From positions 243,281,832 to 243,345,831 of the forward strand of contig NC_090319.1 in assembly GCF_040869045.1 (NCBI RefSeq): a DNA stretch of 64,000 nt, given 5' to 3'. This DNA is from Eurosta solidaginis (lineage: Eukaryota; Arthropoda; Insecta; Diptera; Tephritidae). The notes under the pieces were generated by a model that saw nothing but the letters and a program-made list of their open reading frames with translations, was not told the origin of the DNA and searched no databases. Of this stretch, positions 33,231 to 45,800 are shown in pieces. Each line of letters begins with the position of its first letter. Positions within the stretch are counted from its first letter, which is position 1. A program made the position numbers and the translations under genes.

Positions 33231-33900
33231 TGTAACGAATTTGCTGCAAATCCTCTTATTTGCAACCCTCTGCTAAGTTCGTATCGCTAAACTGTTGAAT
33301 ATATAACTCCAATATGTAATAATGCAAAATGGCCTTTATTCAAGTACTTCACAATAACACTTATACTTTGCAACGAATAGCTTGCTTAATAACCAAACTG
33401 ATTGACAGCTCAAATGAAACTCTACTATTCAAAATAATACTGCTATAGCTCGCTAGATAGCGCTTAATCCAAATCTAAAATCATACTGAATTACTTCTTA
33501 CTCGCCTGCCCCGCTTTTATAGTTTACGCTGCATACTTCTAGGCTCTTCCATTTCCAGAACTTACCAACTATATTCGTGTGTGTATAGTTCTCATATAGT
33601 TCCTACTTGTTTACAATTGTCTACTTTTTAGCGCTTCTCAGATGTACATATGTGAGTTTGTAGTTTACAGTCTCCCGCACACACATAAGCGTATAAGTAA
33701 ATTCATCTGTGTGTGACATCTCATCTCTCGCTGCCTTGTATGTAAATGGTGCTCGTCGGAATGTGTACATATGTGTAGACGCAATTATTGATTCGTTTAT
33801 GTAGATACATAATGATTGAATTATTGATGTGAATTCACGTCACTGCTTAGCATCGGCCTGGAGATGTTAGCACTCCTTAGTTTTGCTAATATTCGTAACA
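33231..33900 (-). repeat. 5' LTR (670 bp)
   Basis: Matches 30143-30812 at all but 6 positions seen (examples: AATATATAACTCC against AATAAATAACTCC; GATGTTAGC against GATGGTAGC). A diverged partial relative of this LTR is at 40655-41372. Confidence 0.92.
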
Positions 33901-34627
33901 ATATTCTAGAGTCACCCCTCGTCCACCTTTATGGCGATATCTCGAGAAAGCGACCACCTATAGAACGAAGACCCACTCCCTTTTAAAAATACTCATTAAC
34001 ACCTTTCATTTGATACCCATATCGTAAAAACAAAGTCTAAGTTGCGATACCTCGAAAAGGCGTCCACCTATAGAGCTAAGGCCCACTCCCTTTTAAAATA
34101 CTCATTAACACCTTTCTTTTGATACCCATATTATACAAACGCATTCTAGAGTCATCCCTGGTCCACCTTTATGGCGATATCTCGACCACCACTCCCTTTA
34201 AAACCCTAATAAACACCTTTAGTTTGATACCAATATTGTACAAACGCATTCTAGAGTCACCCCTAGTCAACCTTTATGGCGATATCTCTGAAAAGGCGAC
34301 CACCTATACAACTACAACCACTACCTTTTAAAACCCTCATTAATACCTTTCATTTGATACCCATATCGTACAAACAAATTCTAGAGTCAGGCCTGGTCCA
34401 CCTTTATGGCGATATCCCTAAATGGCGTCCATCTATAGAACTATGGCCCACTTCCTCTTAAAATACTCTTTAATACCTTCCATTTGATACACATGTCATA
34501 CAAACACATTCCAGGGTTTCCCTCGGTTCATTTTCCTACATGGTTATTTTCCCTTATGTTGTCACCATAGCTCTCAACTGAGTATGTAATGTTCGGTTAC
34601 ACCCGAACTTAACCTTATTTACTTGTT

Positions 34628-35099
34628 AATAAATGAAATGAAATAAAAATAAATATTTTACAAATGGTATTAATGAAAATACATAATTTACTTTGCTGTT
34701 ACCCTGCCTTTAAATTGTACATTAAGTTGTACAGTGATTCTGTTCCAAGAGCACTTACCACCTCAGTTATGTGGGTGACCTCTCTACAATGCCGATTACA
34801 ATTTCAGAAAAGTATGTCTTAGAGTAATAAACATCCGAAGATTGTTCGGATATCGTTTACTTTCTCCATTACCAGTAATGATGTAAGTAATCAGTTTTGT
34901 CCACAAAGCGGCCATGCTTATGGAAAAGTAATATTGATTGTTATTGATTCTGTATTGCATACTGAATTCGAAGTGTTGGAGAAGTATTGGATTACGTAAT
35001 GCATACTTTCGCCGCTGGGTATTTTCATTTATATATTCATATGTATGCATATGTAGCAAGCATGCGTATTTATTTATTCACATATTTACGTATTTATGT
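34628..35099. other. Intergenic stretch, nothing recognised
   Basis: AT-rich DNA between HINE-1 copy C and a tRNA-SINE. Short open frames without domains. Confidence 0.5.
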
Positions 35100-35463
35100 G
35101 GCGGCCGCCGTGATGTGATTGTAGCGTGCTCCTCCTACCACACCGAAGACCCTGGGTTCACACCCCAGGAAAAGCAACATCAAAATTTTAGAAACAAGCT
35201 ATTTCAATTAAAAGAAAAAGTTTCTAAGCGGAGTCGCCCCTCGGCTGTTTTCGGCAAGCACTCCGAGTGTATTTCTACCATGAAATGCTTTCAGTGAAAA
35301 CTCATATGCCTTGCAGATGCCGTTCGGAATCGGCATAAAACAATTAGGAAAACAATTTGTAGGACAAATTAAAAGGGAACACGACGCAAATTGGAAGAGA
35401 AGCTCGGCCTTAGATCTCTTCGGAGGTTATCGCGCCATACATTTATTTATTTATTTATTTATG
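35100..35463 (+). repeat. tRNA-derived SINE
   Basis: Same layout as the copy at 27106: GCGGCCGCCGTGATGTGATT head, GGGTTCACACCCC B-box region (one change), GTGTATTTCTACCATGAAAT body, ACACGACGCAAATTGGAAGA and GGAGGTTATCGCGCC, then an ATTTATTTATTT tail. Confidence 0.88.
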
Positions 35464-35756
35464 TATATGGCAACATAGGTACTTTCATGCGAAGCTGTCG
35501 TAACAACTTTTTTTGTTCATTTGACTACTAAAACGGTCAATTACGAATCAAAGATTTGTGCGCAGTTGATTCAACATCTTGTTGCGATGGATAAAAATTA
35601 ACAGACATTTCGGTTGAATTGACCCGTATTTCGGTTGATTTTACCAGTCTTTTTCTTTCAGTGTAGGCTCATGAAATGAAACAAAAGGTAGACCAACTCA
35701 GAGCAAGAAATTTTGTCACTAAACACTAAAAATTTAAAAAATTAAATACTTGGAGT

Positions 35757-36030
35757 GATTTACCTCCGATGAGATCTATGCCGAGCCTTTATTCCAATAT
35801 GCGTCATGCTCCTATTAATTTTCCCCACAAATTGGCGCGACCTACATATTTTACGCCGACTCCGAATGGCATCTGCGAGAAGCATTCCTGAAAAGCTTTT
35901 CATGGCGGAAATACACTCGGAGTGTTTTTCAAATCATTGACGAAAGAACTTTTTTCTAAATTTTAGATGTTTCTTTGGCCGATACTTGATCCCAGGGCCT
36001 TCGGCGCGGTAGGCGGAGCACGAAGGTAAT
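35757..36030 (-). repeat. tRNA-derived SINE, truncated and diverged
   Basis: In reverse orientation the 3' block (TACCTCCGATGAGATCTATG), the body (TTCATGGCGGAAATACACTC) and part of the head (CGGTAGGCGGAGCACGA) are readable with many changes. Confidence 0.75.
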
Positions 36031-36130
36031 TGCGAAACATTTAAACCGGGAGTAATCTTTGCTTTAATATTATATTTTCAGCAATTCTGGAGCTTAAATT
36101 CAGTAATGCTTTATGCATGTAATATAATAA

Positions 36131-36490
36131 ATAAAAAAATAAATGTAAGGCGCGATAACCTCCGAAGAGATCTAAGGCCGGGCTTCTCTTCCAATTTGCG
36201 TCGTGCTCCTCTTGATTTTCCCTACAAATTGGCCGGACGGGACCTACATATTTTATGCCGAATCCGAACGGCATCTGCAAGGCAGATGAGTTTTCACTGA
36301 GAGCTTTTCATGACAGAAATACACCCGGAGCGCTTGTCAAACATTGCCGAGGGGCGACCCCGCTTAGAAAAATTTTATTCTAATTGAAAAACTTTATTTC
36401 TAAAATTTTGATGTTGCTTTGCCCGGGGTGCGAACCCAGGGCATACGGTGTGATAGGCGGAGCACGCTACCATCACACCACGGTGGCCGT
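36131..36490 (-). repeat. tRNA-derived SINE, full length
   Basis: Reverse orientation: TAAATGTAAGGCGCGATAAC at the tail side through to CACACCACGGTGGCCG at the head. The B-box region reads GGTGCGAACCCAGG. Close to the copies at 27106 and 62985. Confidence 0.88.
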
Positions 36491-37013
36491 CCATGTAATA
36501 TAATATATTTTTTATAAAGCAAACGTTTGAGCTTGAAGGAAATTTTTGCGCGTATTCTTGCCATCATTGTGAATTAAACTAAGTGTGATACCTTCTGCAT
36601 AGACGTCAAAATTCGGAAGTGATTGGATCACCTGATTTGTAATTGACTGTCGCTGTCTCATTCTATATCTCTTTCTATCACCCGCTGAAGATAGCCGGCC
36701 CTATGCGCCGCGATATTGAACACCCTGTCAAAACGCTAAAAAGTAGCCATATTGAACATCCTGTCAGGCAGTTGACAGATAAGATATCACATTTATGCTT
36801 TGTTTTCACTATGTCAAAATCACTGACATAAAATACTGACATAACTGTCACCATGGCGATTTGGTGTCAAATGTGTTTTCATTACATATTAAAAACTGGC
36901 ATGAAGTCGATATAGCAGTTTGTGCCAAAGACTGTCATCAAATTGTCGTGTCAGTCGATTGACATCCAGTTTTCACCACTGACGTCAAACGTTAAGTAAA
37001 TATTTTTGAAAGC
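36491..37013. other. Stretch with clustered TGTCA/TGACA motifs
   Basis: About a dozen TGTCA or TGACA pentamers lie between 36725 and 36995, some in inverted pairs (CTGACATAAAATACTGACAT). No open frame or terminus is recognised. It separates a SINE from the minisatellite at 37014. Confidence 0.45.
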
Positions 37014-38330
37014 GATGGGGTTATTTCGGGACTATTTCGGGATCATTTGGGGTACCTACCGGCATCATTTCTGGGTGCTTTTCGGGTTCCGTCCGGGATC
37101 CCATTGGGGTCATTTCGGGACTTTTTCGGGATCATTTGGGGTACCTTTCGGCATCATTTCTATATGGTTTGGGCTATATTTCCGGGATCCCGTCGGGGTC
37201 ATTTTGGGAATTTTTCTCGACTAATACGGGATCATTTGGGGTACCTTCCGGCATCATTTCTAGATGGTTTTGGGTATCCGTCCGGGATCCCGACGGGGTC
37301 ATTTTGGGACCTTTTCTCGACTAATACGGGATCATTTGGGGTACCTTCCGGCATCATTTCTAGATGATTTTGGGTATCCGTCCGGGATCCCGACGGGGTA
37401 ATTTTGGGACCTTTTCTCGACTAATACGGGATCATTTGGGGTACCTTCCGGCATCATTTCTAGATGGTTTTTGGTATCCATCCGGGATCCCGTCGGGGTG
37501 ATTTCGGGACATTTTCGATCTTAATACGGGATAATTTGGGAACCCTTTCGGCATCATTTCTGGAGGGTTTTAGGGATATTTTCTGGATGGGTTTTGAGAT
37601 CCGTCGCTGAGCCCGTCAGGGTCATTTCGGAACTTTTCCGGGACTATTTCGGGATCATTTTGGTACCCTTCAGGGATCATTTCTGTGTGGTTCTCTGGAT
37701 AAGTCTAGAATCGTGTCGTTGTCATTTCGGGGTTTTTGGGACTATTCCGGGAACTTTTGGAGACCCTTCCGGGGCATTTCTGGATGCTTTTCGGGATATG
37801 TACGGGATCGTTTGGGGACCCTTCCGGCATCATTTCTGTGTGGTTCTCTGGATAAGTCTAGAATCGTGTCGTTGTAATTTCGGGTTTTTTTGGGATTATT
37901 CCGGGAACTTTTGAAGACCCTTCCGGGGCATTTCTGGACGGTTTTCGGGATCTGTATGGGATCGTTTGGGGACCCTTCCGGCATCATTTCTGTGTGGTTC
38001 TCTGGATAAGTCTAGAATCGGGTCGTTGTCATTTCGGTTTTTTTTTTTGGGACTATTCCGGGAACTTTTGGAGACCCTTCCGTGCCATTTCTGGATGGTT
38101 TTCGGGATCCGTACGGGATAGTTTGGGTACCCTTCCGGCATCATTTTTGTGTGGTTCTCTGGATAAGTCTAGGATCGTGTCGTTGTCATTTCGGGTTTTT
38201 TTGGGACTATTCCGGGAACTTTTGGAGACCCTTCCAGGGCATTTCTGGATGGTTTTCGGGATCCGTCGGTGATATCGTCGGGGTCAATTCGTGGCTTTTT
38301 TCTGGATAAATTCGGGATCATTTGTTGGAT
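37014..38330 (+). repeat. GC-rich minisatellite with 100-bp and ~154-bp unit classes
   Basis: GGGATCATTTGGGGTACC-type anchors occur at 37039, 37128, 37228, 37328, 37428 and 37528, four of the five intervals being exactly or nearly 100 bp. A second class follows, with TCTCTGGATAAGTCTAG at 37692, 37845, 37999 and 38156, a period of 153-157. Both classes share shorter motifs (CCTTCCGGCATCATTTCT, CGGGATCC). Several frames stay open across the array, but the peptides are repeat translations, not genes. Confidence 0.9.
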
Positions 38331-38439
38331 CCTATCAGGTTATCAGCTTATATAGATCTTTTTTTACTTAATTACAAAAATAAAGTGCATTAGACAGAAA
38401 AAAATGTTTAAACAGGCAGAAAAAAATGTTTAAATAAGC

Positions 38440-39125
38440 AGGCTAACGTGAATAGCCCATACATTTCATTTTCTCCTTGCGGACGGGGCCGCGGGTAAAT
38501 GCTAGTATGTATATTTATAAAGAGAAAAGGCACTCACGCGGAAAGAGCAGCGCAGGCTGTTCCACTTGGCAGATACCTCAAATCGCGACATCTTTAAAAT
38601 ATCCACCACATCTTGCCGTTGAGCCTCCCTCAAATTCCGGTCTCTGTATTGAGACGAAAGAAAATTCAAGGTCCCCTCCCTTTGATACCCATATCGGCAT
38701 ATCTCATGCAATTTTTTTTAAATTTCGAATAGGTGGCAACCCTAAATGGCAACCCTAATCAAAAATGTTCCTGCTGTAATGCGGAGTGAAATACCTTTCG
38801 TTTGATACCCATATCGGCATATCTCATGCAATTTTTTTAAATTTCGAATAGGTGGCAACCCTAAATGGCAATCCTACTCAAAAATGTCCCTATTGTAATG
38901 CGGAGTGAAATACCTTTCATTTGATACACATATCTGTATATGTCATGCAATTTTTTTTTAGTTTCGAATAGGTGGCAACCTTGTGAGCCATTCTGAGTGG
39001 CAACGCCTAAGTAGAAAGTCTTAGAAGGTGATACACTATCTCTGTGCCAAATTTCGTTTAAATCGGTTGAGCCGTTCCCGAGATCGTTCGGCTATACAAA
39101 CAAACAAGAATTGCTCGTTTAATGA
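38440..39125 (+). repeat. Fragments of another satellite-bearing repeat, three ~120-bp units
   Basis: TTTGATAC(C/A)C recurs at 38681, 38801 and 38920, giving 119-120 bp units that share CCTTTCGTTTGATACCCATA with the HINE-1 satellite but differ otherwise (CATATCTCATGCAATTTTTT, AGGTGGCAACCCTAA). The 3' side ends GAACGGCTC-like sequence and ACAAACAAACAAGAATTGCT (about 39098-39117). The short piece at 38470-38505 ends GGGTAAATGCTAGT. This is probably a further Helentron-like family, but no matching termini were found. Confidence 0.6.
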
Positions 39126-39281
39126 GAGATTTGCCAGCATGTTGGCAAACCTTTTTTGTGTGTCAAACGTTTCCAACAGCGCTGGCAAACTGAAATTTGG
39201 TCGTTTTCACTTGGATGCCAATTTGTCTGACAGTGAGCTGTCAAACCTGACTGCAAACGCAACTGACACTATTTGGCAGCC

Positions 39282-39333
39282 CGTTTTCATTATTATGGCA
39301 ACATTTGACAACATATATGCCATAATGAAAACG
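39282..39333. repeat. 16-bp hairpin
   Basis: CGTTTTCATTATTATGGCA (39282-39300) pairs with TGCCATAATGAAAACG (39318-39333) apart from a 3-base bulge. It may be the end of an unidentified element. Confidence 0.7.
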
Positions 39334-39539
39334 AGGCTTTAGTTTGATTCACAATGCTTGCCATTCCTTCCTAGCGCATGTGCAGCATTATAATGAGCTT
39401 TAGCGCATACAAACACGTAAAGAACAAGACACAAAAACTTGTTTAATACCTTGATGTAATCAAGGAATTAAATTTGAAATTATTAATAATAGGATTCGAG
39501 GATTATATTGATCAGTAATTGCTTTTGTCTTTAACTCAC

Positions 39540-39905
39540 ACGGCCGCCGTGGTGTGGTGGTAGCGTGATCCGCCTACCACACCAAAAATGCTGGATTCAA
39601 TTCCCCGGCAAAGCAACATCAAAAATTTAGAAACAAGTTTTTTTTTTATTAAGAAAACAGTTAATCTAAGCGGGCCCGCCTTTCGGCAGTAATTTGGAAA
39701 AAACTTCGAGTGTATTTATGCCTTGTAAGCTTCTCAGTGACAACTCATCTGCCTGGCACATGCCACTCGGAGTCGGCATTAAACATATAGGTTCTGTCCC
39801 GCCAGTTTGTAGGAAAAATTATAAGGAGCACGACGCAAATTGGAAGAGAAGCTCTGCATAAAATGTATTCGAAGGTTATCGCACCTTGCATTTATTTTTT
39901 AATTA
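39540..39905 (+). repeat. tRNA-derived SINE, diverged
   Basis: CGGCCGCCGTGGTGTGGTGG head, changed B box (GATTCAATTCCCC), body with GTGTATTTATGCC, AGCACGACGCAAATTGGAAG and an ATTTATTTTT tail. Confidence 0.85.
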
Positions 39906-40096
39906 CTTGATGCATACAGACATATATAGATATATCAGATATATATATGGGGCATTCCACGGTTGGTCCCGGGAAAATCGTATGCATTTTTTCAGATTTT
40001 GACCATGACTTAAGATATTGTTTTTCAAACAGATTATTGAATGCAATATTGTTTGTGTTTATATGTATGTGTAAATAAACAAGTAAGAACGGGACT

Positions 40097-40117
40097 GTCT
40101 TCGGCTGTGCCGAAGAC
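40097..40117 (-). repeat. 3' hairpin of HINE-2
   Basis: GTCTTCGGC and GCCGAAGAC form a perfect 9-bp stem with a 3-base loop, next to the terminal AACAAGTAAG. It is the equivalent of the HINE-1 hairpin but of different sequence. Confidence 0.88.
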
Positions 40118-40654
40118 TTCATACCTTTCATGAATGGGGCTGAACAATAGTCTTATCCCGTTCTTAATCTCCGAATAATCGGATGTGTAAGATAAGAAAT
40201 ATATAGTGAACAGATCTACATACCTTAACGATTTTTAAGATAAATATAAAATAAAAAACAGGTAGGTACTTTGTGTGAGGATGCAAAGTTTCAGGTTTTT
40301 TGTGGTCTGGGTGTAAAACCTATGACTACGAATCACGTATTTCAACAATATATGACGTAAACGTAACTATTTGATGAAATTTGATGAATTTTGAAGCTTC
40401 TAGCCGTAAAAAAGGGGTAAAAATTACAATTTATATGGGGTATATAATATATATACCACCGATCTCTATGATTTTTTCAGGCAACAATATATGCTATATA
40501 CGTAAGCATTTGGTGAAATTTGAAACTTCTAGCTGTTAAAATGGGACAGAAATTGCGAAAAGTTTCTTATCTGAACAATCGGTGGTATGAGATATATACT
40601 ATATATACAACTGATCTCTATGATTTTTTCAGACAAAAATATATGCTATATACT

Positions 40655-41372
40655 CAAATCAAACCGAATTCCAGCGCCTCTACATTTGCGGCCTTACCCT
40701 GCAAAAATCGTTGGATCATGTGGTCCACTGGAGTACTTACCATTGTACTCCACTGTAATGCAGCAATGGACCAACTTATATTTCTACACGAACATATTGT
40801 AAGCCGATCATTGCTCGTTTTAAACGATTGTAATCACTACACGTTGTTTATTGGACTGTGGGTACTCCATGGATTACTCTGATGTAATGCGGAGCTGGAG
40901 TATATGGTCCCGTCCTAGGACATCGCAATGTTAATTGGACCATATTTTTTGTATGAATTGTGGTTAATTTTGGAGTACTCGGTTGGTCTATAGCGAGTAC
41001 TCCATACATGCATGCATAGAGTACTCGCGATTTTTGCAGGGTATATACTCTCTGGTTTCCTCGTTCGCAACTTCTAGAATCTACTAGCATTGTCCATGAG
41101 CTCTCAAACTTCTCAGCTGTAACTACAATTGCACAATTTTATAGTTTTTCTCATTGCATACTTATATGAGTATCTCAGATATATGCACGTGTTAGTGCAT
41201 TGACTCTCCGCTGCTCGTATACGTACATGGTACATATATGTAGACGTAGTTATTGTTTCGTTTATGTAGATACATAATGATTGAATTATTTATGTGCATT
41301 CACGTCACTTCTTAGCATCGGCTTAGAGACGGCAGCACTCTTTAGTTTTGCTAATATTGGTAACAATATACT
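40655..41372 (-). mobile_element. Partial solo LTR related to the LTR element at 30143, carrying a MITE
   Basis: The right part (about 41160-41369) follows the LTR end closely: TGTAGACG, TTTATGTAGATACATAATGA, TGCATTCACGTCAC, TTAGTTTTGCTAATATT.GTAAC. The left part starts CAAATCAAACCGAATTCC, like the LTR interior. The first ~240 bases of the LTR are missing. A TA-flanked MITE (40697-41041) sits inside. It lies in the last HINE-2 unit. Confidence 0.65.
40697..41041 (-). mobile_element. 345-bp MITE with CCCTGCAAAAATCG ends, copy 2
   Basis: Same family as 19080-19423 but reversed: here the GCGAGTACTC hairpin lies at the right end (40993-41028). Flanked by TA on both sides (40695-40696 and 41042-41043). 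Internal sequence (TGTACTCCACTGTAATGCAG) matches copy 1 with modest divergence. Confidence 0.85.
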
Positions 41373-42390
41373 ATATATACAACCATATACATACTATATA
41401 TATCACCGATCTTTATGGTTTTTTCAGACAACAATATATGCTATATACGTAAGCATTCGTTGAAATTTGAAGCCTCTAGCTCTTAAAATAGGGCAGTAAT
41501 TACAAAAAGTTCCTTATCTGAACAATCGGTTGTGGGGGATATATACTATATATACGACCCATCTCATAAATTTTTTCAGGCAACAATATGTGCAATATAC
41601 GAAAGTATATGGTGAAGTTTGAAACTTCAATCTGTTAAATTGGGTAAGATATTACAAAAATTCTCTTTTTCTGAAAAATCGGTTGTATGGAGGATATATG
41701 CTATAGTGGTCCGATCCGGTCGGTTCCGACAAATGTCTAATCGGACACTCAAATACACCCGCTCACCAAATTTTATCAAGATATCTCAAAAATTGAGGGA
41801 CTAGTTTGCATACAAACAGACAGACGGACAGACGGACATGGCTAAATCAACTCAGCTCTTCAACCTGATTATTTCGGTATACTTAATGGTGGGTCTATCT
41901 ATTTTCCTTTAAGGACTTACAATTTTCGGTTTCGTGACGAAATTAATATACCATTTCATTTTCATGAAAGGTATAAAAATAGGTAGGTAATCTGTGTGAG
42001 GATGCAAAGCTTCACGGTTTTTGTGGTCTGCATGTAAAAACTATGACTACGAATCACGTATTTCAAAAATATATGACGTAAGCGTAACTATTTGATGAAA
42101 TTTGATGAATTTTGAAGCTTCTAGCCGTAAAAAAGAGGTCACAATGACAGTTTATATGAAGTATATAATATATATACCACCGATCTCAATGATTTTTTCA
42201 GACATCAATATATGCTATACACGTAAGAATTTGGTGAAATTTGAAGCTTCTAGCTGTTAAAATGGGGCCGAAATCGTAAAAAAAATATATATATACTATA
42301 TATATACTATATATACCATCATATATATATTATATATATCACCGATCGCTATGATTTTTTGACACAACAATGCATACTATATACGTAAGC

Positions 42391-42850
42391 AATCGGTGAA
42401 ATTTGAAGCTTATAACTGTTAAAATGGGGTAGAAATTGCTAAAAGTTTCTTATCTGAACAATCGGTTGTATGAGATATATACTATATATACAACCGATCT
42501 CTATGATTTTTTCAGACAACAATATATGCTATATACGTAAGCAATCAGTGAAATTTGAAGCTTATAGCTGTTAAAATGGGGTAGAAATTGCGAAAAGTTT
42601 CTTATCTGAACAATCGGTTGTATGAGATATATACTATATATACAACCGATCTCTATGATTTTTTCGGACAACAATATATGCTATATACGTAAGCAATCGG
42701 TGAAATTTGAAGCTTATAGCTGTTAAAATGGGGTAGAAATTGCGAAAAGTTTCTTATCTGAACAATCGGTTGTATGAGATATATACTATATATACAACCG
42801 ATCTCTATGATTTTTTCAGACAACAATATATGCTATATACGTAAGCATTC
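42391..42850 (-). repeat. ~152-bp subrepeats within a HINE-2 unit (example)
   Basis: AATCGGTGAA or AATCAGTGAA recurs at 42391, 42543 and 42697, and a diverged form begins near 42847, giving periods of 150-154. Each contains TATATACTATATATACAACC and GAAGCTTATAGCTGTTAAAA. The same block recurs in each long unit; the unit ending at 46026 has one subrepeat fewer. Confidence 0.85.
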
Positions 42851-45800
42851 GTTGAAAGTTGAAGCCTCTAGCTCTTAAAATAGGGCAGTAATTACAAAAA
42901 GTTCCTTATCTTAACAATCGGTTGTGGGGGATATATACTATATATACGACCCATCTCATAAATTTTTTCAGGCAACAATATGTGCAATATACGAAAGTAT
43001 ATGGTGAAGTTTGAAACTTCAATCTGTTAAATTGGGTAAGATATTACAAAAATTCTCTTTTTCTGAAAAATCGGTTGTATGGAGGATATATGCTATAGTG
43101 GTCCGATCCGGTCGGTTCCGACAAATGTCTAATCGGACACCCAAATACACCCGCTCACCAAATTTTATCAAGATATCTCAAAAATTGAGGGACTAGTTTG
43201 CATACAAACAGACAGACGGACAGACGGACAGACGGACATGGCTAAATCAACTCAGCTCTTCAACCTGATTATTTCGGTATACTTAATGGTGGGTCTATCT
43301 ATTTTCCTTTAAGGACTTACAATTTTCGGTTTCGTGACGAAATTAATATACCATTTCATTTTCATGAAAGGTATAAAAATAGGTAGGTAATCTGTGTGAG
43401 GATGCAAAGCTTCACGGTTTTTGTGGTCTGCATGTAAAAACTATGACTACGAATCACGTATTTCAAAAATATATGACGTAAACGTAACTATTTGATGAAA
43501 TTTGATGAATTTTGAAGCTTCTGGCCGTAAAAAAGAGGTCAAAATGACAGTTTATATGAAGTATATAATATATATACCACCGATCTCAATGATTTTTTCA
43601 GACATCAATATATGCTATACACGTAAGAATTTGGTGAAATTTGAAGCTTCTAGCTGTTAAAATGGGGCCGAAATCGTAAAAAAAAAATATATATACTATA
43701 TATATATACTATATATACCATCATATATATATTATATATATCACCGATCGCTATGATTTTTTGACACAACAATGCATACTATATACGTAAGCAATCGGTG
43801 AAATTTGAAGCTTATAACTGTTAAAATGGGGTAGAAATTGCGAAAAGTTTCTTATCTGAACAATCGGTTGTATGAGATATATACTATATATACAACCGAT
43901 CTCTATGATTTTTTCAGACAACAATATATGCTATATACGTAAGCAATCAGTGAAATTTGAAGCTTATAGCTGTTAAAATGGGGTAGAAATTGCGAAAAGT
44001 TTCTTATCTGAACAATCGGTTGTATGAGATATATAATATATATACAACCGATCTCTATGATTTTTTCGGACAACAATATATGCTATATACGTAAGCAATC
44101 GGTGAAATTTGAAGCTTATAGCTGTTAAAATGGGGTAGAAATTGCGAAAAGTTTCTTATCTGAACAATCGGTTGTATGAGATATATACTATATATACAAC
44201 CGATCTCTATGATTTTTTCAGACAACAATATATGCTATATACGTAAGCATTCGTTGAAATTTGAAGCCTCTAGCTCTTAAAATAGGGCAGTAATTACAAA
44301 AAGTTCCTTATCTGAACAATCGGTTGTGGGGGATATATACTATATATACGACCCATCTCATAAATTTTTTCAGACAACAATATGTGCAATATACGAAAGT
44401 ATATGGTGAAGTTTGAAACTTCAATCTGTTAAATTGGGTAAGATATTACAAAAATTCTCTTTTTCTGAAAAATCGGTTGTATGGAGGATATATGTTATAG
44501 TGGTCCGATCCGATCGGTTCCGACAAATGTCTAATCGGACACCCAAATACACCCGCTCACCAAATTTTATCAAGATATCTCAAAAATTGAGGGACTAGTT
44601 TGCATACAAACAGACAGACGGACAGACGGACAGACGGACATGGCTAAATCAACTCAGCTCTTCAACCTGATTATTTCGGTATACTTAATGGTGGGTCTAT
44701 CTATTTTCCTTTAAGGACTTACCATTTTCGGTTTCGTGACGAAATTAATATACCATTTCATTTTCATGAAAGGTATAAAAATAGGTAGGTAATCTGTGTG
44801 AGGATGCAAAGCTTCACGGTTTTTGTGGTCTGCATGTAAAAACTATGACTACGAATCACGTATTTCAAAAATATATGACGTAAACGTAACTATTTGATGA
44901 AATTTGAAGAATTTTGAAGCTTCTAGCCGTAAAAAAGAGGTCAAAATGACAGTTTATATGAAGTATATAATATATATACCACCGATCTCAATGATTTTTT
45001 CAGACATCAATATATGCTATACACGTAAGAATTTGGTGAAATTTGAAGCTTCTAGCTGTTAAAATGGGGCCGAAATCGTAAAAAAAATATATATATACTA
45101 TATATATATACTATATATACCATCATATATATATTATATATATCACCGATCGCTATGATTTTTTGACACAACAATGCATACTATATACGTAAGCAATCGG
45201 TGAAATTTGAAGCTTATAACTGTTAAAATGGGGTAGAAATTGCGAAAAGTTTCTTATCTGAACAATCGGTTGTATGAGATATATACTATATATACAACCG
45301 ATCTCTATGATTTTTTCGGACAACAATATATGCTATATACGTAAGCAATCGGTGAAATTTGAAGCTTATAGCTGTTAAAATGGGGTAGAAATTGCGAAAA
45401 GTTTCTTATCTGAACAATCGGTTGTATGAGATATATACTATATATACTACCGATCTCTATGATTTTTTCAGACAACAATATATGCTATATACGTAAGCAT
45501 TCGTTGAAATTTGAAGCCTCTAGCTCTTAAAATAGGGCAGTAATTACAAAAAGTTCCTTATCTGAACAATCGGTTGTGGGGGATATATACTATATATACG
45601 ACCCATCTCATAAATTTTTTCAGACAACAATATGTGCAATATACGAAAGTATATGGTGAAGTTTGAAACTTCAATCTGTTAAATTGGGTAAGATATTACA
45701 AAAATTCTCTTTTTCTGAAAAATCGGTTGTATGGAGGATATATGCTATAGTGGTCCGATCCGGTCGGTTCCGACAAATGTCTAATCGGACACCCAAATAC

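Larger units (their letters stand above)
30143..33900 (-). mobile_element. Ty3/Gypsy-type LTR retrotransposon, RT/RNase H/IN core deleted
   Basis: Two 670-bp LTRs (30143-30812 and 33231-33900) bound a 2.4-kb interior. On the minus strand it holds a gag gene and a second frame with protease joined directly to the integrase C-terminal region. Reverse transcriptase, RNase H and the integrase catalytic core are missing. LTRs start TGTTACGAAT and end ATTCGTTACA in the coding orientation. I count 6 differences between the two LTRs (about 0.9%), so insertion is recent. Flanks are a 4-bp ATAT duplication. Because both remaining frames are open, it looks like a deletion derivative that moved with proteins from a complete relative. 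Confidence 0.88.
29078..34627 (+). mobile_element. HINE-1 copy C, full length, carrying an LTR retrotransposon
   Basis: The 5' inverted repeat ATACTTAGTTGAG is at 29083-29095, GTCC repeats lie at about 29225-29240, the unique core ends near 30070, and ~128-bp satellite units follow. A 3.76-kb LTR element breaks the array at 30139-33904. Satellite units resume to about 34500, followed by CTCAACTGAGTAT (34573-34585), the hairpin GTTCGGTTACACCCGAAC (34591-34608) and a terminal TTACTTGTT. Without the insertion it is about 1.8 kb, much shorter than copy B because it has fewer satellite units. Confidence 0.85.

Noticed and set aside
37006..38309. Several open frames of 60-106 codons on both strands
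   Set aside because: All are translations of the GC-rich minisatellite in different frames and no frame is favoured.
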